Positions 14,101 to 25,200 of a DNA stretch of 64,000 nucleotides are shown piece after piece (positions within the stretch are counted from its first letter, which is position 1; each line of letters starts with the position of its first letter). The notes below the pieces were generated by a model. It did not search any database. It saw only the letters and a program-made list of their open reading frames with translations, and had not been told where the DNA came from. The DNA is taken from assembly GCF_037975245.1 (NCBI RefSeq), contig NC_092579.1, positions 3,496,001 to 3,560,000 of the forward strand, given 5' to 3'. The position numbers and the translations under genes are program-made. Source of the DNA: Apostichopus japonicus. Lineage: Eukaryota > Echinodermata > Holothuroidea > Aspidochirotida > Stichopodidae.

Positions 14101-16017
14101 AGAGGTAACTGGGGAGGTATATGCGAAGGTATTATATATACTGGGCACTATTATAGGCGAAGGTATTAAATAAACTGGTACAAAGGACATGCAATTTATT
14201 TGAAGGAGAATGTTTGTTTCAAACACAGCAAACGTAGTCTCCAATAGGTCAACAGGGTTAGAACTTCACCAGCAGTTCTGTACTTTTTCAATAATTTTTG
14301 TATATAAAATATTGATTTTATTTCCAGTCAAAACTTCAAATTCTGAGGTCCTGGGATAGTGATGTTGCATACAACAGTTACAGGAGCTCGTATTGGAATT
14401 TTTTTTGTCAGAGATGTGTATGAGAGGGGGGTGGAAGAGTACATTTCTACCAAAGGTTATCCCTTGATTGTTCGATTCACTGGTTTCCCCAAGCTATATG
14501 ATAAAAAGAATATCAGGTGCTGTTTGTATCAACATTGATATTTTATATTGGGAGTCCAGCAGCTTGACTATTTAGGTTCCAACTCACATAGGCCAACTGG
14601 AGGATAAGCTGACTTTTGAAAGTTTGCCTTCTACATATAATTATTTCTGAATATAAAAGTGTCTATGTTACAACATTTTAATGTAAAACAGTATTAGGGA
14701 GGGATGGGTGGGGGGGGGGGGCATTTGTTATCATCCAATAGGGGCAGTTACTCTCATTTAGTCATCTTTCATACTTCTTTGTTACCATGGCTGCAAAAAG
14801 TAAAGCAAAACTGAAAATATGAATACAACAGAAAGATAGATAAGGTACAATACTGTGCATATATTTATTTTGTGCTCAATACATCAAGTAAAACAGTAAT
14901 CAAAGAGATATTGCTGAAAAGCACTAGAGTGAAGACCCTCCCAGTGGTTACTTGCCTTGACGGTATATGATGAACAAGCTTTCAAATAGTTAACTTATTC
15001 TGGTATACTCTATATATATGTTTGTCTTGCAGCATGGTATATCAGGGAACTGCTACTTGCAAACTAACTCTTCAAAGATTCTTCTAAATCATCTTTAGGT
15101 GAAGGATTATAAACACAAAACTGTCAACAAGATCATTATCAGTGACCCAATTGCTCTTAAGGAGCCAGTTTACTCCCTTATAGGGATAATACTGTAGCAG
15201 TTTTGTCAAATTAGGCCAGAATTGGCTAACACATTAAGTCTGCCATCAGAATGGACATCCCATTTCTACCAGAAAGAAAATATTTTGACTACTTCTGTCA
15301 TTACATCTATAGATGATCAGATCAGTGGTGAAATTGATTAACTGAATTCAGCTTACTGCCTGTATTTAATGGTCAGAAGGAAACGACCTTTAATGGTCCT
15401 TTGCAGATAATCTTGGACCTCTTGGTTAGCTTAAATCAGCAATGAGATCTTACAGCTGTTAGGTACAGTGATATGGTACGGTGAGAGGGAAATATTATTG
15501 ATCACTTGACTGCAGATTTAGAATCAGCTTGGGGATTGGTAATTTGTTTTATTTTGCAATTCAGGATTAAAATGATTTGAAAAGTGACAAGTTTTCATAA
15601 GTAATTTCTAGTTTGAGAGAGTTATGACCATGATGAAAATAAACTTTCTAAAAACGAAACTAAATTAAACAAAGGCAATGCTTCACACAGAAAATGGGGT
15701 GTCGGGTGGGGGAGGGGGGGGGGAAATGGAGTGTACTACAATTTTTAGTGATCCATAGAAGGTTACACAAGTTTGCACAGAGGCTTACTCTGAGCTAAAA
15801 TCCTTCAAGCTTAAGATCTTGTCACATATAACAGGCTTACTCTGAGCTGACTCAGAAATGGGTGGAAATGGGAGGTGAGAACTTGATCTTGAATGCAGTA
15901 TAGAAGGATAGCTTGGAGGGCAGTATAATTGATGCACAAAGAAGATTTAGATGTTACCAACACGCATATCTGAAAACTCTCCACTGTTATTCAAGCTGCT
16001 AAAATAGCAAGGGATGT
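11195..16017. other. Intergenic region between the CCDC33-like gene and DUS1L
   Basis: No convincing coding exon was found here. It should contain the 5' non-coding exon(s) and promoter of the CCDC33-like gene, probably within the first 1 kb, where cctaggcctaa-type motifs cluster at about 11390-11660. It also holds G runs near 12425 and 14710, a C run near 12747, G-rich stretches at 15710 and 16080, and a short direct repeat (aggcttactctgagct) near 15782 and 15834. The remainder is unremarkable AT-rich sequence. Confidence 0.5.
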
Positions 16018-16023
16018 TTTATT
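16018..16023 (-). terminator. Candidate poly(A) signal of DUS1L
   Basis: AATAAA on the minus strand about 210 nt downstream of the DUS1L stop codon. It is the first canonical hexamer I noticed there. Its use is inferred. Confidence 0.4.
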
Positions 16024-16236
16024 ATTGTTACTGCAATACCCTTGATCGAGCAAGTGATGGTATCCAGACAAAGGGTGGGGGAAGGGAGGGAGGGGGGTTG
16101 TCTGCCAGTAAAAAGGGTGTATGAGATTGTAAACATGATTACCATTAACATTTACCTATCCTAAATCTCTGCTGGACGATTGTTCCTTTTGGATAAAGAC
16201 AATAAAAGACAATAAACAGTCTATTTTAAGTTACCA

Positions 16237-19200
16237 TTATCTCACTGACTCAACGTCACAAGTGTTTTCTTCATCTTTCGTGAAGCTTGTTCCATCTGAT
16301 TCATTCTGTCTATTTAATGTCTCAGATTCTTCGAATGAAGTTCTTTCTCCATTTAATATATCTTCCTTAATCGTAGAGATTTCCTTGGCATGTTCAAGCG
16401 TGTCTACAGGTACTTTAGGGTGATTTACTCCTTTAGTACTCTCGGATTCTTTCTTAATTCCTCCACTTGTTTGTTTCCCTTGAATGGAAGAATCCTCCAC
16501 CACGATCTGATTCTTTAAATCCACTTTTATCTTTGCCTTTTCCTCCGCTTCTCTTCGTTTCCTCTCCAGTCTTGTTTTAATCAGTAAATTGTGTCCTAGA
16601 TTTGAAAATGAAGTGATAAATCACACTTTGTTTAAAACTGTTTTCTAAAAATATGCAGAAACATGTATTTTATATCTTATAACAAAAGGCATTGTCTTAT
16701 CTCCTTGAGACAACAAATACACCACCATCAGATTTTATAATGTAAATATTATTTTGCTAGCTTCCTAGGATATGTCAAAGTTGTTTTAAGAAACTTGAAA
16801 TGATCATCCTCCCGGAACGTTAATGGATACATTTAAGTAAAACCAGACATTATCTGTGAAGGACATAAACTTACAGACAGTCACAGTAGTATGAGAATTG
16901 TGATAAAAGGAGAAAGCAAAAAACTAGAAAATTCACTTGTGCTCGATGTCAGTCTTGCTAGTAATGGAGAATGGGAACAAAGTAAAACCAATATGGCCAC
17001 TGATGCTTACCTGTACAATCAGCAGGTAACGCCTTACACTTTTTCTTGCAGCACTGCTTACAAATTTTAAATGAGCAGCGAAGACTGCAAGGATTACCAC
17101 AAGGACAAAGGTCATATTTCACTGGAAGAAAAAAAACGAGAGAGGGTTTAAAGAACAAAAGAAACAAAAAAAATGGTAGTTACTAGAAGCACAACATATA
17201 CTAGTAGCTCAGTTTAAAGTTCACAATATGGTAATTTTGTTACAAGTTAGACTTGAATGTTTAGCTCACTAGGAACACTACAAAGTAGAAAAGAGGGGTC
17301 CACCCACCCACCCACTGTCCCCCTTCCCCCACCAAATTTTAATGCCACTCTAGCCCTATTCATTTGTCCATTCCACCTAATTTTGTTACAGCCTACAAAT
17401 GGCTTTACCTATTAAAATTAAAATGCGTTTAACAAGGAGATAGATCATAATGTTTGTTTATTGAGGTTGTTACGATCAGTGCATCAGCTAGAGTCCTTAC
17501 TTCTACAATGATTAATGTAAAGTGAGGTCGGTACGTGTCAAAAGGGGTGGGGGGGGGGGAGAAGGGTACAAGAATCTCCCTTCTCACACAAAAGTTTATT
17601 TGCCATGATAGTAATGCTGAATGAATTGTTAATGTAGCCAGAGGTATTTGATATTGGCAATTGTTCGACAGAATAGGTTATTAATCTTTCTTAACATGCA
17701 GTTTACCAGCTAGCTTTCTTAGCAAACTTTCTGTTGACTTGTTGCACATCATTAAAGCAAGCCACCATGGTCACACAAATATTGTCTAAATTGAGATACT
17801 TGAGATCTTTGGCATATAAAGTTTTGCAATTTGACCTCTGCTGAGATTTGACCTTGAACTTTCACTCATCTGAATAAGGCATGCTAAGTATGAAATTTTC
17901 GAAAAGTTCCCTTCTCGAAAAATCAAGTTTGCAACATTTCACATTTTGACCTCTGTTGACCTGAAATGCATGGGTGAACAACATGTAAATTATGTCACTT
18001 TGCAAACACACTTCTGTTTCTGAGATATCCTGCTTTTAGGTTTTGTCCGTTCAAGAGTCTTAAAGGAGCAATCCAGAGATACAGCATATTTTGCAAGGAG
18101 AGTATGCTGAAAACCGGAGCAGCTATAGAAATACTACAAGCTTTAAAACTTTTCTATTTCTGGAGCTATAAAATATCAAACCTTAAGTTCTGCCTAAAAT
18201 ATTTCTTCATAGATGCAAACCTTTCTTTCGTGAAGATTTACTTTGAGGTTGGGATGAATCCGTGATAGTATTGTCCTCTCCTTTCTCGCTGAATTCTTCC
18301 ATGGCTCTCTTCTTTGCAGCTGTTGCTTCGACTTTTTTGAGGGTTTCTTCCGGACTGATTAAAAAACATGAAATAGATCTTTATATACAAACCATGAATC
18401 TAAACGCGGACATAAAATCACCTCAAAACGAAGTATGAAGAATTATGATATGAATAAAACCTATCTTTTAAACTGATGTGCAGCAGTTTGTGCAGAATAA
18501 CTATAGGCTGTTGAAATTTCAGTCGAAAGAGTTTAAGCAACTGAGGACTGTGGAGACTACACAATGTTTTTTTTTATAACATGGTTTGATGATAAGTGTA
18601 ACTGATTGGATGGTTTCAAAGTTGAACCAATGCAAAGGACAGAAATACTGTACATGAAATAGTTAAATCTTCAAATACCATAATTTGCATTGACTTGGGT
18701 CAGAAATACACAAGCAGCTATTTCAAGTCAGCAAATATCAGTCAGAAGAAAAACCTTGGTCTAAGATAGACAAAGGTCCAACTTTACTATTAACCTTTTT
18801 CAAAAATACTAGTATCCTAGTAATCCTAGTATAAAATTAACCAACGTGCATTAGTCTGTGGGAGCAAGAGCAATAAATACACACAATGTAACTTCAACCT
18901 AGCCTAGGCCTAACGTTATTTATATATGTAAGTTATTATGTACAGGTGCGTATCCAGGGGGGGGCGTTGGGGGCGCCCGCCCCCCGGGTAAGAAAAAGAG
19001 GAGAGAAAAAAAAGAGAAGAAAAAAGGAAAAAAGAGGGGAAAAAAGAGGAGGAGGAGAGGAAGGAAGGGAAAAGAAAAAGAAGAAAGAGAGAAAAAGGAG
19101 AAAAGGAGGGAGTAAAAGAAAAACGCGAAGACACCGGGGAGAGAAAGAGGAACAGTGACATCATTACAGCGCTGAAGGGTAGCCAGTGACGGATCAATGA

Positions 19201-22200
19201 TTTCGTAAAAGTGTGACTCACCCTACCCCTTACACCGACAACTCCATTTTTTGGCGTTTCCATTTTCCTCTCTCACTAATGATCTATATATGTACTATAT
19301 ATGGTCTATCATAACGCGTGTGTAGAATTGTGCTATGAAACCAACTGTGGCTGGTCTCGAACTCGACCGTGTCGTCGGGGAACATGACGCATTTTGGGAT
19401 GGGGGCGACCGCCAGCCCCCCCCCCCATTCAGCATTTTTTTAAACGATATCGCTAAGTAATTTCAAAATAGAAAGTGCTTAGAGGCAACTTACAAGGCCT
19501 GGGAAGTGTCATTTCCAGCGATCTGGGAGACATTTTCTGCCAAAATTTGCTTGTACGCTTCGCGCTAACAAATGGTCCTGGGTAGTGCCATTTCCAGCGA
19601 TCTGGGAGGCATTTTCGGCCAAAATTTTCTTGTACGCTTCGCGCCAACCTATGGTGGCGCTACGCTTAGATAATTTGCCTACAGGCTTCGCCCCTCCCTT
19701 GGCAAATTCCTCGCTACGCGCCTGTTCAAATTTGTAACGCAAATAGCAGATATCACATCATATCAGTGAGCATGAAAATGGCGTTCCAGGATGAAAAGCC
19801 TCAAAACTGTCCGACTTGACTGAAAAAATAACCAAAAATTTTTCCGCGCTTCGCGCGCGTTCAACGTGTTCATGTTAATATCATATAAGTAAGCATCGGT
19901 TATTACATCGCATGCCATCATGTACCGTACGGTCCGTTCAAATTGCGCAGTATACCGCGGGATGCTAATGTGAACAACGACATGTCTCATGTAGATGTAT
20001 AAAAAGCATGGAGGTCCAATTATGTCAAAACTCTCTTTTACATTAGTAATGGCGAATTAGGGGCTGCACCCCCGCCGCGCAGTGGCGGAGCGTCCATACG
20101 GTCGGGGGTCGGATGCCCCCCCCCCCCCTGACGGACTCAAATGGACTGCTGGCGCCTTTTTCAGCTCTTTACCACTTTTTACTTATTCTAGATTATTGAC
20201 TTTTTTATTGCGCTATCATCTACTTATTGACATTTGTCACATTTTGTTGGTGTAATTTGGCGATGACACCTTATTCTTCGTTTATCTGCAAATTAGCCAG
20301 GCCCGGAAAGGGTCATTTCCGGCGATCTAGGGAGTATCTTTATTCAAAAAATTTCTGTACGCTACGCGCCAACCAGTGGTGGCGCTCCGCTTAGATAGTG
20401 TCGAAAGCGGTCCTACAGACCATTCTCGCCACTCCTGACCAATACCCCTAGCTCCGCCACTGCCGCCGCGCCTCCTACGCCTATGTGTGTAGTGTTCGCT
20501 TTCGGAAATATCTGCTATTTTTTCATTTCCTTCAACCAAGTTTTATAATAGCCGTTATAACAGGTTTTAATGTTTGTACACCAATAAATTAACTGTGTCT
20601 GAATTTTAGAAAATTTCTGACCAACATTCTGCATCACACCTTCCTCTACTCGTGCAATTTTGACCGCTCTGTTAGGGGTTCAAGGAAGTTTTTCTATATT
20701 GGTTGTCCATAGATGAAATTTTGTACAACATTATGGGTATGTTTTGAAGTGAGTTTATTCACTAGAAATGTGAATTTTCAAATTCTGAACAAATATGGGG
20801 CTTAAAACCTTGAAAAGTGGGGCTGACGGGTATTGTGGGCCGCGACGTAGAATCACCTACAAAAGCAAAGACCCACAGGAGATGCCATCAGGTCGAACAT
20901 GATGTGTGCCGGGTTGACAAACTTCAAAAAGGTTATGGATGGGGAAAAAAAAACTATTAGGAAATACCTGGTTCTCAGGCAAAAAGTGTACATCTGGTTG
21001 GTCATTTCAAGCCCGAGAAGTGCCGTTTCCGGTGATCTGGGGGGGGGGGGGGTTTCAAAACAAGAAATTTTCTTGTACGCTGCGCGCCAACCGATGGTGG
21101 CGCTCCGCTTAGATAGTAATTCGCGCCCCCCGGGTTTGAAAATCCTGGATACGCGCCTGATGTAGCCTAGCCTAGCAACATGTAAGTTATTATGTGCAGC
21201 TTCATCTGTGGGAGCAAGAGCAATAAATACACACAAGGTAACTTAAACCTAGCCTTAGGCCTAACGTTATTTATATATGTAAGCTATTATGTAGCCTAGC
21301 AACATGTAAATTATTATGTACAGCTTCATCTGTGGGAGCAAGAGCAATAAATACACACAAGGTATCTTAAACCTACAGTAGCCTAGGCCTAATGTTATTT
21401 ATATATGTAAGTCATTATGTAGCCTAGCCTAGCAAGGTGTAAGGTATTATGTAAAGCTCCCCCCCCCCCCATCCCTGTTACACAAAGGTCTTAGATATAC
21501 AAACCTTGGTCTAAAGTATGGTTGGCATAACCAATACGGTTGAACCTTTCCATCTTTGTGCTTTTCTTCATCTCCCTCATTAACATCCTCCATGCAACAT
21601 TTCTTCACCTCTTGAGAGACAGCGACCATGTCTTCCAGAGTCCTTGCTTTGGACAGAGGTATGCGGAGTTGTTGATGTTTTTCTAACCTATAAAGACAAA
21701 AAAAATGTGATAAACAAAGAAACTTTATTCATTAGCAAGTTTGGCATATTATGTAATGATATGCTGGGTACGTTATACTGATCTTCAATAAGTAAATTTA
21801 CGTCTTGATATCACCTTGCATCAGAATAATTATTAACCCACACACATCACTTAACATCTTACGAATCATTAGTAAAACACAAATAGATGATTGCTAATCT
21901 AAACAGCTTTCAACAAATAGGTTTCCCTTATCTGCAGATGTAACAATGCTGCAACTTTTACAAGAGTAATAAACCAAACTTTCAAAAAAACATGAAGTAT
22001 TTGTGAGAGAATCCTATTGATGGTTGGATTTCTTGCAGGCTGTGAAATTAGCACAGCCAGTGTCTTAATTGCAATTGTAACAGCAACACTAGTGTACTTG
22101 GGTTGTGCATTTGGGAGAAACAACTTGCTTTTAATCTGAATGCTGCATCTAATTACCACCATTAATTGCTACAATAAAATTGCTATTTCAGTTAATTCCC

Positions 22201-25200
22201 ATAGCAAATTGCTACTCATATTTGATACGTTTAATTGCTGAGCCAATCGCCATGGCTTATTGCAACAATTCTCTATACAAGTTAATTTGTTATATGAAAC
22301 TACTACATCTGGTTGAACAGATATTTACTACATTGAAAGATTGACAAGTAAACAGTAACAACATTGCATATGATGCCTATACCAAACAGAAATCATTTAG
22401 CTGCTATTCTAATCTGGTTTAAGAAACTCTTTGATTTTGACAGATAGATTCTGATTTTAACTTACGTATGATGCCAAAGCCTGAATAGATGTGATCGGAT
22501 CGTTGACATTGAACATGGAAACTGCTTCACCAACTCCAGGTATTCATCGGCCGCTTCCCAGACGGTCGGATATTTCCCTTTAAAGAGGTACGGGTTGTGA
22601 AGGTTGCCCTCTGTCAAAGAAGTCAAAATGTCAAAGTTTTTATTTCTTCATAACTTCAGATGGAAGTGAACGATAGAAAAAGAGAAAGAGAAGACAATAT
22701 TGACTGTTTATCTATTTCACGAAGCGAGAACAGAGAAAACAACTTTAGCAGACAGTTCATGGCACGGACCAGTGACTGAGCATTAAGAAATGGCAAGATT
22801 TTAATCTACTTCCAATCTTGCTAGGATGGAAAATATTAATTAGGGTTGGGCGATATATCGAAAATTATTATTATCGCGATAATTTTTTTTCAAGACGATA
22901 TTTTTTGAGGATTGAACAAATGACGATAATTTCTTGTGAAAGAAATTTGAAATAGATGTAGAAAAAAAATTCTCCGTTTTATGTGTAAATGTTATTCTAT
23001 CATTCCATGGTTAAGAAAGTTGAAAAGAAATATTTTATCAACTTCATTTACTGACTTTTGAACTTCGTAAAAACCTGTTCTTTACAATGTGACTGTATAG
23101 AGAACACAACTGAAAATCACTAGAGAAACTACCAATTGTGTACGAAAAGTAAGTTGGTACACCTTTCTAATTTTACGAAAGATCGAGCAAAATACTTTCG
23201 AAAAATTCACGCGAAACTGGCATATCGTGCTAAATGCAACAAGTGTCATGTAAACAAGGCTCTAGTACACCCATTTATGAATAAACCAGAAGACCACATC
23301 TGGTGTAAAGCGGGGGAAAGCAAGTATTTTCTAGAATTTCCAACCAAAAAAATAATAATAATATCCTACCATAGTTAAGTGTATAGTAAATAGCCTAACC
23401 ACTTCGTCGGTTACGGATCTCACGTAACAACAAAAACACAACTAATTGTATTTTGCGAAGTTGACGATTTCTACAAGGACATGGAAACAATATTTAGCAT
23501 TAAGTTAATCACGCCTGGTGGCCTAAAACATGGAATTACAAGGTTTACTTTCATAAAGATGGCCATACTGTAGCTATTGGGGCCTTGATATCGTGCTATG
23601 TCTGTATGGTATAGACTGTGCCTCGTGTATCATGGGGAATAGATTGTTTTGTTCATGCGGAGGAGTCGGTTGGCTTGAGGTGTGTTTTACTTACCTTAAT
23701 GTTACGGGGATATTTACCTACTTTCCTTGAACGTCTTAGATAATATTTCGCATAACTTTACGGATCCTTTACTGACTGACCTAATTAATTCTAGAGTGGA
23801 GCCAAAAAAGTTTACTCCATGAAAAGTTTTTTTGGAACAGTGCCAAAACTGTTAACAAACAGGTGTTAGACAGGGGGTTGTTTTGCAAGGTACCTGAGAA
23901 AATTTGAAGCACATTGTAGCCTACCGTGATATTTAAGTACGGTTAAACACTGCAGTTGTAAACTGATTGTTAGGCAGTCTAGAAACGGGGCTTTGCCGAA
24001 CGTAGTTTGTTTCATAATATCGACAGTTTTGTAAGTTAAACTTTATAAAGATTGTAAGACAGATTAATTCTCTTTTCATTTTATCACATAATATAACAAC
24101 TCTAACTTGTCATTTTAATACTTTCATCAGTTTCGTGACTATTTAAATTCATAAAGTTAGTCAGTATTTTGAATCCTCAATTGTGAATTTTTTTATCGCC
24201 AGACACGCAAAAATACTTAACTTTTCCTGGGGCCTTCGCCCCTGGACCCCCACAAGGGGTTCCACCTCTTGACTCCATCGGTCTCTAAGGCGGGCCCTGA
24301 ACCCCACGCCATTATGCTCGGTGTGTTTGCTGCGCGAAAACACCGGAAGGAAATCGGCAGTTGTTTTTAGTGTGTTCGCGAACACATTAAAAACAACAAG
24401 AAAAAATTATCGAAATATCGCGATAATTTTTGAACTATTTATCGTGACATTAAAAAGCAAATATCGCCCAACCAATGCCAACTTTACATAGTCCAGGTAG
24501 TACTGAAAGGGTGTGAAGACTCGGGCAAAAAGAAACGTCCAATGCCGGTAATCTGACCTAGTTTCGAATGAGGTGTAACAGAAGTGTTAGACACCACCAT
24601 CGATCCCAGAAAATACACACACAGCTTGCTACTGTCGGTAATTAGACACTTGTGTACAGTCAGTACATACAGCTGCGGTCAATACCCACAGCACAGTGTA
24701 CAAACGATACAGCGATACACATCTCAGGTCCAGATAACAAGGTATCACGTTTCATTACTGTCTGCATTTTGTAGCGACAAGAGAAAAGCTTCACTTGCAA
24801 GCAACGGAAAGTTAACTTATTAAAGACGAAGGCACGCGGTTTGGAGCGAGTCTTCAATGCCTTTAACTTGTCATGCACTACATTGCTTTGTGAAGTAAAC
24901 ATTGAATAGTATCCAAAATAAATATTAAAATAAAATTTTTGCTCTGATGTAGGATGTATTACCTGCAGACATGACTCCATCTACTCCTGTTTCCTCCAGG
25001 CATCTTTCAACATCCACCAAAGACTGGATGTTACCATTGGCAAACACTGGAACATTCACAGCTTCCCTGGTCATGGAAGGAGGAAACAAGATCTACAGGC
25101 AACTGGAATCATTTGAAATGGCTTAAACTTGCTGGTTACTTTTTTCAATCATTAAAGTTACAACATCATAGGGCACTTGACTAATTACCATTCACTCTTC

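Larger units (their letters stand above)
18943..21159. mobile_element. Composite TIR element with CAGGYGCGTATCCAGG ends
   Basis: The left end (CAGGTGCGTATCCAGG) and right end (inverse of CAGGCGCGTATCCAGG) match over about 16 bp. The insertion splits one unit of a tandem repeat, and comparison with intact units shows a 5-bp duplication ATGTA. Inside are a 123-nt polypurine tract, a related element ending at 19728, a nested hAT-like MITE (20080-20462), and the family core motif near 21076-21117. No transposase was found. It may be a hAT relative with 5-bp duplications. Confidence 0.65.
18856..21456 (+). repeat. Three-unit tandem repeat (124-128 bp) split by a transposon
   Basis: The unit begins ctgtgggagcaagagcaata. 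Unit 1 is 18856-18942 plus about 21160-21205, interrupted by the 18943-21159 element. Unit 2 is 21206-21329 and unit 3 is 21330 to about 21456. The array lies just downstream of DUS1L exon 7. Confidence 0.8.

Noticed and set aside
18916-19263. Open frames on both strands over the polypurine tract
   Set aside because: Low-complexity translation of a purine run within a transposon; no gene signal.
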